Below, piece after piece: positions 24,649-33,780 of a stretch of DNA of 47,027 nt. Location: contig JAJXWL010000002.1 of assembly GCA_021781625.1 (NCBI GenBank), positions 1 to 47,027 of the forward strand, written 5' to 3'. The DNA is from a bacterium. Its GTDB lineage: Bacteria; Spirochaetota; Spirochaetia; JABEVK01. Position numbers and translations under genes: made by a program. The notes under the pieces were generated by a model. That model had not been told where the DNA came from and did not search any database. It was given only the letters and a program-made list of their open reading frames with translations. Numbering within the stretch: position 1 is the first letter of the stretch; each line of letters begins with the position of its first letter.

Positions 24649-26052
24649 ATGGCCAAGCGCACTCTCTACAACAAGGTGTGGGATGCTCACACCGTCGCGA
24701 CCCTGCCCACCGGGCAAACCCAGTTATTCATTGGGCTTCACCTCATCCATGAAGTAACCAGCCCCCAAGCCTTCGATATGCTACGGGAACGCGGTCTCAA
24801 AGTCGCCTACCCCCAACGAACCTTCGCCACGATGGACCACATCGTTCCCACACGAAATCAGAAACGCCCTTTTGCGGACAGCGAAGCCGAACAAATGATG
24901 CAGGCTATTGAAGTCAACACCAAAGAATTTGGCGTTAACTTTTTTGATTTTGCGTCAGGACGCCAAGGGGTTGTTCATATCATTGGTCCAGAGTTGGGAC
25001 TAACCCAGCCAGGCCAGACCATCGCCTGCGGTGACTCGCACACCTCAACCCATGGAGCCTTTGGCACCTTAGCGTTCGGGATCGGAACTTCACAAGTTCG
25101 TGATGTTTTGGCAACCCAGTGTTTAGCCATGGACCCCATGAAAGTTCGTCGTATAGAAATCAACGGTCTGCTGAAAAAGGGTGTGACTCCCAAGGATGTG
25201 GCTTTATTTATCATCCATAAACTGGGGGTAAAGGGCGGTTTGGGTTACGCCTACGAATATGCCGGAGACGTTTTTGACAACATGAGCATGGAAGGCCGCA
25301 TGACCGTCTGCAATATGTCCATCGAAGGGGGGGCTCGTGCTGGCTACGTTAACCCCGATCAGACGACATTTGATTACCTTAAAGGACGGGAATATGCTCC
25401 CCAAGGAGCCGCCTGGGAGGCCGCCGTCGCTCGCTGGAAAGCTTGGGCTTCAGAAGCCGATGCCGAATACGACGATGTGGTGCGCTATGACGCTCAAGAC
25501 ATCGAACCCATGGTCACCTGGGGGGTTACCCCTGGTCAGAGTGTCGGTGTGTTGCAGCCCCTGCCCGCCCCCTCGGCGGTTGCCGATGCCGGAGAACGCC
25601 AATCTTTAGAACTGGCCTATCAGCACATGAAACTCAAACCTGGTCAAAAGCCCGGTGAAATTGCAATCCATGTCGCCTTCATCGGGAGTTGTACCAATGG
25701 CCGTATCGAAGACTTGCGAGCCGCTGCGTCCGTCATTCAAGGGCGTCATGTGGCACCAGGTGTTGAGGCGTTTGTCGTCCCCGGTTCGATGAAAGTCCGT
25801 GAACAAGCCATGAAAGAGGGCTTAGATAAGGTCTTTCAAGAAGCGGGCTTTGAATGGCGTTTGGCCGGCTGTTCGATGTGCTTGGCGATGAATCCCGATC
25901 AGCTCAAAGGCGATCAGATTTCTGCGTCTTCGAGCAATCGAAACTTTATCGGACGGCAGGGAAGTCCCACAGGCCGCACCTTGCTGATGTCTCCCGCCAT
26001 GGTAGCTGCCGCGGCGATCGCTGGTCACGTTGTTGACGTGCGAACATTCTAA
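24649..26052 (+). CDS. leuC: 3-isopropylmalate dehydratase large subunit
   Basis: LeuC with LeuD converts 2-isopropylmalate to 3-isopropylmalate in leucine synthesis, using a [4Fe-4S] cluster. The 467-aa length and opening [20 protein letters not shown] are those of bacterial LeuC. Cluster ligands are visible in [18 protein letters not shown] (about 345) and [17 protein letters not shown] (two Cys, about 405). [10 protein letters not shown] and [14 protein letters not shown] [20 protein letters not shown] support the active site. AAGGAGG precedes the ATG. leuA and leuB are not in the window. Confidence 0.98.
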   Translation: MAKRTLYNKVWDAHTVATLPTGQTQLFIGLHLIHEVTSPQAFDMLRERGLKVAYPQRTFATMDHIVPTRNQKRPFADSEAEQMMQAIEVNTKEFGVNFFDFASGRQGVVHIIGPELGLTQPGQTIACGDSHTSTHGAFGTLAFGIGTSQVRDVLATQCLAMDPMKVRRIEINGLLKKGVTPKDVALFIIHKLGVKGGLGYAYEYAGDVFDNMSMEGRMTVCNMSIEGGARAGYVNPDQTTFDYLKGREYAPQGAAWEAAVARWKAWASEADAEYDDVVRYDAQDIEPMVTWGVTPGQSVGVLQPLPAPSAVADAGERQSLELAYQHMKLKPGQKPGEIAIHVAFIGSCTNGRIEDLRAAASVIQGRHVAPGVEAFVVPGSMKVREQAMKEGLDKVFQEAGFEWRLAGCSMCLAMNPDQLKGDQISASSSNRNFIGRQGSPTGRTLLMSPAMVAAAAIAGHVVDVRTF

Positions 26053-26066
26053 ACGAGGGTACACTG

Positions 26067-26660
26067 ATGTCAAAAGTCCTAACCATCCAAGGTCGTGCCG
26101 TTCCCGTTGTAGGGGATGATATCGACACCGACCGGATTATTCCTGCCCGTTACCTGAAAGAAATCACGTTCAGCCGGATGGGCAATTATCCCTTCTATGA
26201 TGAGCGGTTCAACGCGGACGGTTCCCAGAAAGACCATCCGTTTAACCGCCCCGAATATCAGGGAGCTTCGATTTTGTTGGGCAATGTCAATTTTGGTTGC
26301 GGTTCTTCACGGGAACATGCCCCGCAATCGCTGGTTCGCTGGGGCATTAAAGCCTTGGTAGCCGAAAGCTTTGCCGAGATCTTTGCCCAAAACTGCGTCA
26401 TGTTGGGAACCCCTGCCGTTATCGCTTCTAAAGAAGATGTGGCTCGGTTACAAAAGCTCGCCCAAGAGTCCCCCCAGACTGCTTTTACCTTAGATTTAGC
26501 GGCGATGACCGTCCAAGCGGGTTCCCTCACGGTATCCGTTCGTTTGGCGGAAACCCGCCGCAAGGCCCTCATGGAAGGCACTTGGGATAGTACGGGACTG
26601 CTGTTGGCTAATGCCGACAAGACCCGGGAGGTAGCCCAGCGCTTAGGCTATTTGGCCTAA
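26067..26660 (+). CDS. leuD: 3-isopropylmalate dehydratase small subunit
   Basis: The 197-aa small subunit partners LeuC. It has GDDIDTDRIIPARYLKEITF near the start and VNFGCGSSREHAPQSLVRWG near 75, the swivelling-domain signatures of LeuD. MLGTPAVIASKEDVARL fits the family but the C-terminal part is shortish. It lies 14 bp after leuC with GAGGGT as ribosome-binding site. Confidence 0.98.
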   Translation: MSKVLTIQGRAVPVVGDDIDTDRIIPARYLKEITFSRMGNYPFYDERFNADGSQKDHPFNRPEYQGASILLGNVNFGCGSSREHAPQSLVRWGIKALVAESFAEIFAQNCVMLGTPAVIASKEDVARLQKLAQESPQTAFTLDLAAMTVQAGSLTVSVRLAETRRKALMEGTWDSTGLLLANADKTREVAQRLGYLA

Positions 26661-26706
26661 TTTCGTCACTTTTACTCTCTTTTTCGTGAAAGTTTGGTTT
26701 ATGTAC

Positions 26707-26712
26707 TATAAT
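26707..26712 (+). promoter_or_regulatory. -10 element of the hybrid kinase gene
   Basis: A consensus TATAAT lies here, overlapping an ATG at 26711. Transcription would begin near 26719, which excludes that ATG as the start and supports the ATG at 26738 preceded by GGAG. No good -35 hexamer is seen. Confidence 0.4.
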
Positions 26713-26737
26713 GAAAAGGTACGGAGACCAAATTGCT

Positions 26738-29701
26738 ATGAAACCTGCTGGTTCCGTGTCCGGTAAGTTGCTCTTAAATGATCGACTTGCCGGACTCGCC
26801 GGCTTCCATTGGAAGCTCGATGAAAACACCTGGGAACAATCCTCTGAACTGAAGGAACTCCTGGGGTTAGTTCCAGGCTTTGCCCATACCAATACAGGTT
26901 GGCTTTCCTTAATTGAACCAAGTCACAGGTCCCTGGTAGCCCAACTCCTGGAAGTTCCTGAAAACCCCAGGCAAGAATCAGAACCTTTTGAATTAGATTT
27001 TCCCATTCGACGCCCACTAGACGGCAAACCTCGTTGGCTTCGTTGTCAAGGTCACATAACAGGACAAAAACCCCACCGGCTTTTCACAGGCCTTCTCTTG
27101 GATATTTCGGAACAACACCATCAAACCGAAGCTCTCACGCGGATGACTCGTCTTTATAATGCTTTGGCTCAAGTCAACCAAAAGATGGTGCGAATCAAAG
27201 ACCGCCAGGAACTCCTCAGGGATGTCTGCCAAACCATAGTCGAACTGGGTCAATTTTCTTTGGTTTGGATTGCCTGGGGGGGGGCAGGGTTACCCCAACT
27301 CGAGATTCTGGCGTCTTATGGTGATATTCATGGGTATTTGCACAATAAAACTGTCCGAAGTGATGATTCTGTCGCCGGGCTCGGGGTGGTGGGGCCCGCC
27401 ATCCGCACGGGAACAGCTCAAGTCATCAACGACGTGGCCAACGACCCTCGGGCCCTTCCTTGGCGGGATGAACTGTTGGCCTCCGGCTATGCCTCGGTGG
27501 GGGGCTTTCCCTTATGGAGCTGTTCTGAAGTCGTGGGAGCCCTTGTTGTTGATTCCTCAGACCTAGATGCCTTTGCCCCCGAAGAAATCGCCCTCTTAAC
27601 GCAAACGGCCGCTGATGTTTCGTTTGCCTTGGAACACCTTGCGCTCAACCAGGCCCAAGAGATAGCCCATGAAGCCCTACGCTTATCCGAAGAAAAATAT
27701 GCTTTGGCGTTCCGCCAAAGTCCAATGGCCATTCTGATTACCAAAGTCGTGGATGGTCTCTATCTTGAAGTCAATAACAGTTTCGAGAGAATACTGGGCT
27801 GGAGCCCCCAAGAAACGCTGGGACGATCCTCGTTGCCGCATGATCTCAACATTTGGGTGAACCCCGAAGATCGTCACCGTATGCTTCAGGCCCTGCAAGA
27901 AAAAGGGTTTACCACGGAATTCGAAGCCGACTTCCGCCATAAAGATGGGCACACCGTACGCTGTCTTATGTCCGCACGCCTACTCAAGATCAATGGCGAC
28001 GACTGTTTATTATCCCTAGTCAGGGACTTTACAGAATTCCGTGCCCAAGAAGCCGCCCTTAAACGGATAACCCGTTTGTACCAAGCCTTGGCTGAAATCA
28101 ATTATTCAGTTTCACAAATTCGTGAACCCCAATTGCTGTGGCAGAAACTTTGTCAGATTTTGGTAGAACTTGGCGGTTTTAAACTCGCCTGGATAGGGTG
28201 GGATCAGCCAGACCATCAGTTGACCATTGGGGCACAGTTCGGTGACACCCAAGGGTATCTGAAGGGGATTGTGGTCCGAAGCGATAACACCCCCGAAGGT
28301 CAAGGTCCAACGGGAAGAGCCCTACGCAGTGGTCACCCTGAGGTCGTCAACGACTTATTGTACTCGACGGGCTTTTCCGTTTGGCGAAGACGCGCGGAAA
28401 TTAGCGGATTTCAATCTAGTGCCACCTTTCCCATTTGGCAGGCGGGAAAACCCGTCGGGGGACTGATGGTGTATTCTTCCGAAAAGAACTTTTTTGGGAA
28501 TGAAGAGGTGCGGCTCTTGGAAGAAGCCGTCCGAAATATCGTTTTTGCCTTAGACCGTAGCGAGCTGGAACGTCAGAACAAGGAGGCAGAAGCCCAACAA
28601 AATCTTTTAAAAGAACAACTTCAGCAATCTCAAAAGCTTGAAGCTCTGGGCAGTTTGGCGGGGGGAGTCGCCCACGATTTGAACAATGTATTGGGGGCAA
28701 TTTTGGGCGCCGCTTCTGCTCTTCAACTCTTAGCGGCAGAACACCCTCAGGAAATTCACACGGTCGAGACCATTATACAAGCCTGTTTACGGGGACGAAG
28801 CGTGATCAAAAGCCTATTGTATTTCGCCCGTAAGGAGTTACAAGAGGAACGTCTGGTAGACGTGAATGGGGTCTTAAGCGAATTAGCCGAATTACTTCGG
28901 CATACCACCCTGCAAAAAGTTCGTCTAGATCTGCAATTAGCCGAAAATCTTCCTTTCGTCATGGGAGATGGGGGAGCCTTAAGTCAGGCTTTTATGAATC
29001 TTTGTGTCAATGCCCTGGATGCCATGCCAGAAGGAGGCCAGCTAAAAATATCGACTCGGTTTTTTGGAAAAACTCTGCAAGTCAAAGTTAGTGATACGGG
29101 TATGGGAATGCCCCCCGAAGTTTTAGCCAAAGCGACCGATCCTTTTTTTACCACCAAACCCCAAGGAAAAGGGACGGGTCTTGGTTTGTCTCAAGTTTTT
29201 GGCACCATGCGCGCGCACGGCGGCACCCTAAAACTCGATAGCCATGTGGGTCAAGGGACGACAGCTATACTCGAATTTCCCGCAGAACGACTCTCAGTCC
29301 AGTACTCTAGCGATCAGTTCCTGGCGGCTGATTCCAGCACAAGAAGCCTGTCGATTTTAATCGTGGATGATGATGAACTCATCCGGGAAGCCATGTTGGA
29401 ACTCTTGAGGCAACTCGGCCACCAGGCCATTTGTGTGTCAGGCGGTAGTGAGGCTCTCGAACGCTTTGAACAAGGCCCTATTCCTGACCTCTTGATCTTG
29501 GACATGAATATGCCTGAAATGAGTGGCGGAACAGTCCTGACGTTGATACGTCAAAAGCAACCCCACCAAAAGGTTCTCGTGACGACCGGTTATGATGCCG
29601 AAGCGACGACAGGCTTGGTGGACGAGGGAATCAAAGTTCTCCACAAACCCTTTACGGCCGAAGAGCTGAAAGAAGCCTTGACGACTTTGGGTCCCTGGTA
29701 A
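26738..29701 (+). CDS. Hybrid sensor histidine kinase (PAS-GAF-PAS-GAF-HK-receiver)
   Basis: This 987-aa soluble kinase has no transmembrane helix. Domains in order: PAS-like (about 15-125), GAF (140-310), PAS (320-440, LAFRQSPMAILITKVVDG), GAF (450-620), HisKA with LGSLAGGVAHDLNNVLGAIL (His near 650), HATPase (VMNL-type NALDAMPEGG, then DTGMGMPPE and GKGTGLGLSQVFGTM), and a receiver (LIVDDDELIREAML, Asp in LLILDMNMPEMSGG). The two GAF blocks share a repeated 'RLYqALA.iN' opening and 'gYL...VRSD' core, so one arose by duplication. A cytosolic cue such as redox state or a small molecule is likely. The start at 26738 follows from the -10 at 26707-26712 and a GGAG. Confidence 0.93.
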   Translation: MKPAGSVSGKLLLNDRLAGLAGFHWKLDENTWEQSSELKELLGLVPGFAHTNTGWLSLIEPSHRSLVAQLLEVPENPRQESEPFELDFPIRRPLDGKPRWLRCQGHITGQKPHRLFTGLLLDISEQHHQTEALTRMTRLYNALAQVNQKMVRIKDRQELLRDVCQTIVELGQFSLVWIAWGGAGLPQLEILASYGDIHGYLHNKTVRSDDSVAGLGVVGPAIRTGTAQVINDVANDPRALPWRDELLASGYASVGGFPLWSCSEVVGALVVDSSDLDAFAPEEIALLTQTAADVSFALEHLALNQAQEIAHEALRLSEEKYALAFRQSPMAILITKVVDGLYLEVNNSFERILGWSPQETLGRSSLPHDLNIWVNPEDRHRMLQALQEKGFTTEFEADFRHKDGHTVRCLMSARLLKINGDDCLLSLVRDFTEFRAQEAALKRITRLYQALAEINYSVSQIREPQLLWQKLCQILVELGGFKLAWIGWDQPDHQLTIGAQFGDTQGYLKGIVVRSDNTPEGQGPTGRALRSGHPEVVNDLLYSTGFSVWRRRAEISGFQSSATFPIWQAGKPVGGLMVYSSEKNFFGNEEVRLLEEAVRNIVFALDRSELERQNKEAEAQQNLLKEQLQQSQKLEALGSLAGGVAHDLNNVLGAILGAASALQLLAAEHPQEIHTVETIIQACLRGRSVIKSLLYFARKELQEERLVDVNGVLSELAELLRHTTLQKVRLDLQLAENLPFVMGDGGALSQAFMNLCVNALDAMPEGGQLKISTRFFGKTLQVKVSDTGMGMPPEVLAKATDPFFTTKPQGKGTGLGLSQVFGTMRAHGGTLKLDSHVGQGTTAILEFPAERLSVQYSSDQFLAADSSTRSLSILIVDDDELIREAMLELLRQLGHQAICVSGGSEALERFEQGPIPDLLILDMNMPEMSGGTVLTLIRQKQPHQKVLVTTGYDAEATTGLVDEGIKVLHKPFTAEELKEALTTLGPW

Positions 29702-29788
29702 CCAGAAATCCCTTTCCAGATCCCTTTTCCTCATCTGGACAAATCCCCTCTCGCGGGGGTAAGTTGGCCTCTCGGCGTTGCCGTTTTG

Positions 29789-29834
29789 GGCGCAGTTCGT
29801 AACCCTCCTGCGCATTATAAATCAAAACTAAGGA
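29789..29834 (+). ncRNA. PreQ1-I riboswitch (probable)
   Basis: GCGCAG (29790-29795) pairs with CTGCGC (29808-29813) to form P1, closing a loop TTCGTAACCCTC whose 'GTAACC' segment recalls known preQ1-I aptamers. The A-rich 3' tail ending AAAACTAAGGA (29824-29834) can pair with the loop as in the H-type pseudoknot, and it contains the ribosome-binding site AAGGA of the next gene. Ligand binding would thus hide the site and stop translation. The downstream gene is a queuosine-precursor transporter, as expected. Confidence 0.8.
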
Positions 29835-29840
29835 TGTTCT

Positions 29841-30602
29841 ATGTCAGTTCCCGCGACTCGTTTTCGGCTTTTAGAGCCGATCATTGCCCTCTTTGTTGGT
29901 CTTTTGCTCGTCTCCAATGTGATTGCACAAAAATTTCTGGACCTCAATTTCGGAGGTTTCAAACTTACTACCGATGTGGGAACCATCCTGCTTTTTCCTA
30001 TTACCTACATTTTTTCGGACATCTTGACCGAAGTATATGGCTACGCGGTTTCACGTCGCATCGTTTGGTATGGCTTTGGGATGAATTTCTTAGCGGCGAT
30101 CATTTTCAGTTTGGCGGTCGCTTTACCCCACAGCCCTGAGTTTACCACGCAAACCGAGTTTGCCGCCGTTTTGGGGCAATTCCCCGGTCTAGTCCTGGCC
30201 TCACTAGCCGGATATTGGTTTGGTAGTTTTACCAACGATTCGGTCATTGCCGGGATGAAGGTATGGATGGTGCGCTGGGACCCCAAACATAAATGGCTTC
30301 CCTTACGCACCATTGCGTCCACCATAGCCGGTGAATTCGTCGACACCACGTTGTTTGTGGGCGTGGCAACGCTGTTTAAAGTGTTCCCCACAGACCTGTT
30401 TTTTGTCCTGGTACTTTCACAATGGGGGGTCAAGACAGCCGTAGAAACGGTGCTTACACCCGTCACGATTCTCGTCGTTAAAGCGATGAAAAGCTTTGAG
30501 CGCACGGACGTCGTCGGCACAGATTCGTGGAGTCCTTTTGCCCTTCGCAAGTCCGGAGGCCGCAACCTCTGGACTTCCGAAAGTTCAACTTCCGAAACTT
30601 AG
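29841..30602 (+). CDS. yhhQ: Queuosine precursor transporter (YhhQ/VUT family)
   Basis: The 253-aa membrane protein belongs to the VUT/ECF-S-like family that imports preQ0/preQ1 for tRNA queuosine. Typical segments: LLLVSNVIAQKFLDLNFGGF, FPITYIFSDILTEVYGYAVS (the family hallmark), YWFGSFTNDSVIAGMKVWM with the conserved SF-ND, and TIASTIAGEFVDTTLFVG. About six transmembrane helices. AAGGA at 29830-29834, embedded in the riboswitch, is 6 bases from the ATG. A C-terminal hydrophilic tail of some 30 residues is longer than usual. The stop overlaps that of fprA by 4 bp. Confidence 0.95.
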   Translation: MSVPATRFRLLEPIIALFVGLLLVSNVIAQKFLDLNFGGFKLTTDVGTILLFPITYIFSDILTEVYGYAVSRRIVWYGFGMNFLAAIIFSLAVALPHSPEFTTQTEFAAVLGQFPGLVLASLAGYWFGSFTNDSVIAGMKVWMVRWDPKHKWLPLRTIASTIAGEFVDTTLFVGVATLFKVFPTDLFFVLVLSQWGVKTAVETVLTPVTILVVKAMKSFERTDVVGTDSWSPFALRKSGGRNLWTSESSTSET

Positions 30603-31897
30603 TCTAAGTCCTCACAGGTTCCATCCAAGGGTCTCTGGTGCTGCAACAAGTGTGCCCATTCTCCTTTCGCCACACTTTGGAGAACGGCTTTTGCCAGAGC
30701 TCGCCCTTGGGAACGAAGGTTCGCCAAATCTGTTTCCTTCGGAGCTCCTTGAAACTCGACAGGGTCAAGAAACTGCCAACCTGGCTTGTAATGGGCTATA
30801 AGATCATCCAGCTCATTTTGCGCCCCGCCGCACCAGCCAAAACTGCCAAAGCGAAAGGCCAGCCGATTATGAACCTTCTTTTTGAACAGCTCATCCAGCG
30901 CGGCCGCCAAAGGGGGAAACATTTTAAACTCATAGCTGGGCATACCTAAGACAACTCCCGTCGAAGTCCACACGGACGCCAACAGGTCACCAATTGGCGT
31001 TTCTGGTACTCGGTGCTTATTCACCTGAACGCCCATTTCGGTTAAGCCCATCAACACGGCTTCCAGGGCTTTTTCCGTATTTCCATACATACTTCCCCAA
31101 ATCACCGTGACCTCTGCCTTGGCTGGATTTTTTTGATAGCTCACATAACGGCGGTAATCTGCCAGAATCTTCCCAGGATTTTTCCGCCACACAATACCAT
31201 GCCCTGGAGCGATAATTTTCACCTGATCCCCTAAAAGCTTTTCGACTTTATCGAGAGCTTTCCCCGTTGGCTGACTAAAGGCAGCGACAATATTGGCATA
31301 GTAGCGGACCGCTTCTTTTTCAAAAAAAGCCAATTGGTCCGGGGAAAGCTGGTCATCATAGGGAGCTTCCTCCAACGAACCGAAGCTACCGAACGCGTCA
31401 CAAGGAAACAGCGTGCCGCTCAAAGTATCTAAGGTAGCAATCGTTTCGGGCCAATGCACATTCGGGATTTCGGCAAACGCCAAAACTCTTCCTTGGCCTA
31501 AATCCAACGTATCGCCGTCTTTTACCGTTCGGATTTGGTCTGTCACACCAAAGAAAGCCTTGAGTAAGGGGACCGACTTCGCGCTGGTGACAATCTGAAA
31601 CTGAGGTCGAAGTCGACGAAACGCTTCTAACCAGCCGGAATGATCTGGTTCCATATGGTTGATCACGACATAGTCGATGCTCTCGAGAGGGATGTCCAGG
31701 GCCTCCAGCTGAGCGAACAGGGTTTCGGGAACCCCGTCCCAGCCGCAGACCCCGTCAATCAGAGCAGTCTTTTCGCCGCGAACCAAATAGCTGCTTAAAG
31801 AGACCCCATGAGGTATGGGCCAGATCCCTTCAAATAAAATGTCCGAGAGGTCGGCCGACAGCCGCCAGACACCGGGACATACTGATGTTGCTTTCAT
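30599..31897 (-). CDS. A-type flavoprotein / flavodiiron protein (FprA-like)
   Basis: Flavodiiron proteins reduce O2 or NO with electrons from a rubredoxin or similar donor. The 432-aa product has the metallo-beta-lactamase-like diiron domain (about 1-250) with ligands in NHMEPDHSGW (His, Glu, Asp, His), IPNVHWPETI, FPCDAFGSFG and IAPGHGIVWR, and a flavodoxin domain from about 255 (VIWGSMYGNTEKALEA). There is no rubredoxin tail. The start at 31897 is 15 codons inside a longer frame and follows a -10-like element by six bases. In an anaerobe or microaerophile it serves as oxygen protection. Confidence 0.95.
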   Translation of the reverse strand: MKATSVCPGVWRLSADLSDILFEGIWPIPHGVSLSSYLVRGEKTALIDGVCGWDGVPETLFAQLEALDIPLESIDYVVINHMEPDHSGWLEAFRRLRPQFQIVTSAKSVPLLKAFFGVTDQIRTVKDGDTLDLGQGRVLAFAEIPNVHWPETIATLDTLSGTLFPCDAFGSFGSLEEAPYDDQLSPDQLAFFEKEAVRYYANIVAAFSQPTGKALDKVEKLLGDQVKIIAPGHGIVWRKNPGKILADYRRYVSYQKNPAKAEVTVIWGSMYGNTEKALEAVLMGLTEMGVQVNKHRVPETPIGDLLASVWTSTGVVLGMPSYEFKMFPPLAAALDELFKKKVHNRLAFRFGSFGWCGGAQNELDDLIAHYKPGWQFLDPVEFQGAPKETDLANLRSQGRALAKAVLQSVAKGEWAHLLQHQRPLDGTCEDLD

Positions 31898-31903
31898 CTG
31901 ATT

Positions 31904-31933
31904 ACCATACCCAAAGCCTTCCCTTCTCGGCAA
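31904..31933 (-). promoter_or_regulatory. Leaderless promoter of fprA
   Basis: On the minus strand TTGCCG (31928-31933) and TATGGT (31904-31909) are 18 bp apart, and the -10 ends 6 bases before the ATG. Confidence 0.45.
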
Positions 31934-32001
31934 TCCGCCCATCGAAAAAACCCGTGAGCTATGTTACAGTTTTCCTTGGAACAATTTCTTGGAGAACTGG
32001 C

Positions 32002-33780
32002 ATGGTCTTTGACGAGGATTTACAACGGCTTGAGCAATTAGCTGGAATTGAAGAAAGTCTCATTGCTTTGGCCTTGCACGCCCTTTGGGAGAAAATTCTC
32101 CGTGCCGAAACGGGAACCCCCTATACCACGAGTAGCGCAGAGGGACCCTTCGTAGATGCTCCCGAATTACTTCGTCGGTTGGTAAGTCAAAATCCCAGCC
32201 TAAGAAATCGACTGGACGATAGCTTTATCCGCGATTTCGCGAAATCACGCAGCTGGACCAATGCCGTTCGTCATAACTTTGTTCAATTAGAAACACGTCG
32301 ATTTCACGAGACACTTTTACAATTTGAAACCTTTTGCTACCATTTTCCGGTATTTTCCACACCTGAGTTAGTACAACAAACTTTGAGCAAACTCCGTCAA
32401 GCCAGTCCTCAAAAACTGGCTCAACGAGAAAAAGAATTTGGTGCTTTACTGGAACGCAACACAGCCTTACAGCAACAATTGGTCCGGAATGAAGCTGAAT
32501 TGACGAGTTACCTGGATTTGGCTCATGAAATCAATTTACTGAATGCCGAGCGTTCCCTCTTCAAAGATGAGTTAGAACTTGCCGAATTGGCTCTCCAGCA
32601 AGAACGCCAGCAACGCTATTCCGCAGAAATGCTTTCACAAGAAAATGAACAAGTCCGCCAGCAGCTGGAACAAAGAGTCCAAGAACTTAAAGCTCAATTA
32701 AACCACACTCAACAAGCTCAAAATCAGCTCTCCCAACAAATGGCGACATATCAGGTTCATCAAGAATATTTTGAAGTCAATGAAGAAATTTCTGTGTATT
32801 TCAGGGGTGAGGCGAGGTACCGTAACCTAGTCCAGCAATTGAGTCCAGACCAAAGCTCAGCCGTCCACCAGGCGGCCTTGCACAGGGGTGACAGTCTGAT
32901 CAAGGGTCCTGTCGGAAGTGGAAAATCTCTCGTGCTCTTGAGGACCTGGTGTGCTTTGCAAGAACATTCTCCTGGTGACTACCCCCTGCTGGTTTCTACA
33001 AAGCCTTTGCTCTGGTACTTCCAACAAGAACTTGAGGCTCACGGTCTAAACGGCTTGAACGGCGTGAGCACTAACTTCGAACTCATCGACGATTTTTTAT
33101 CCCGTAGTCGAGGGAACCCTTCGGCCCCTCGTTACCCCAAAATCTTGGTCGATGAAGCGCAGGAGCTGACAGCACAACAAATCGACCAACTCCGGAAGCT
33201 CACCCGAGACGGTCTTCTTTTGGCAGGGGATTTTTCAAATCCAGCTTGGGATTCTTGGATAGCCTATTCCCTCCAACGAAGCTTTCGATGTCCTCAACCC
33301 CTTCTGGATTTCGTCTCAAGTTGGAAAGCCCCTGCACGCTTATCCTACGACGGTATAGGCTCCGAACGACCGGGGTTTCCTCCGCTGAGTCTGAGTGTCA
33401 GGTCTGAAGCTTTGACGAGAACACTCCTTTTGCAAATTCGCACCCTGCTCGAACGCTTCGGCTATGCCCCCGAAGCGCTTCTCCTAGTTCCCTTGGATGG
33501 TTCGGGCCAACTTGAACAAAAAGTAGGCCAAGCTATCGCCGCAGAAAACATACCCTTAGTAAACTTAGACTCTTTATCTCATCAGCCGAGTTCTTCTCAG
33601 CGTGACTTCCCTTCAGGAATCCGGATTTCTTCGGGACCTTCCGCTCAAGGTTTGACCTTTTCTGTTGTCTTGGTCATCCTCAGTCAGCCTCTTGTAGCCG
33701 GCACGCAACAAAGCCAGCTGGCCACCCAAGCCTTCACCAGAGCGTCAGAACGTTTGATCGTTTTGGTTCAAACGGACTAG
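32002..33780 (+). CDS. SF1-helicase-like ATPase with long coiled coil (592 aa)
   Basis: Residues 1-140 are helical with no recognised family; about 145-265 form a Gln/Glu-rich coiled coil (for example ERQQRYSAEMLSQENEQVRQ). From about 285 a compact UvrD/Rep-type core follows: motif I IKGPVGSGKSLVLLRTW, motif II KILVDEAQELTAQQ, motif III LLLAGDFSNPAW (usually GDxxQ, here Asn), motif IV LQRSFRCPQPLLDF, motif V SAQGLTFSVVLVI and motif VI AFTRASERLIVLVQ. All core motifs are thus present but the 2B domain and other inserts are missing. The role could be DNA repair or RNA/protein remodelling. GGAG precedes the ATG at 32002; the longer frame to 31885 is not supported. The stop overlaps lacI by 4 bp (CTAG). 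Confidence 0.82.
   Translation: MVFDEDLQRLEQLAGIEESLIALALHALWEKILRAETGTPYTTSSAEGPFVDAPELLRRLVSQNPSLRNRLDDSFIRDFAKSRSWTNAVRHNFVQLETRRFHETLLQFETFCYHFPVFSTPELVQQTLSKLRQASPQKLAQREKEFGALLERNTALQQQLVRNEAELTSYLDLAHEINLLNAERSLFKDELELAELALQQERQQRYSAEMLSQENEQVRQQLEQRVQELKAQLNHTQQAQNQLSQQMATYQVHQEYFEVNEEISVYFRGEARYRNLVQQLSPDQSSAVHQAALHRGDSLIKGPVGSGKSLVLLRTWCALQEHSPGDYPLLVSTKPLLWYFQQELEAHGLNGLNGVSTNFELIDDFLSRSRGNPSAPRYPKILVDEAQELTAQQIDQLRKLTRDGLLLAGDFSNPAWDSWIAYSLQRSFRCPQPLLDFVSSWKAPARLSYDGIGSERPGFPPLSLSVRSEALTRTLLLQIRTLLERFGYAPEALLLVPLDGSGQLEQKVGQAIAAENIPLVNLDSLSHQPSSSQRDFPSGIRISSGPSAQGLTFSVVLVILSQPLVAGTQQSQLATQAFTRASERLIVLVQTD

Noticed and set aside
26711..26737. Earlier ATG of the hybrid kinase
   Set aside because: It overlaps a consensus TATAAT and has no ribosome-binding site.
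29714..29738. Terminator after the hybrid kinase (CCAGAT...ATCTGG hairpin)
   Set aside because: The stem is only 6 bp with an 11-base loop and no T-run follows; left out as unsupported.
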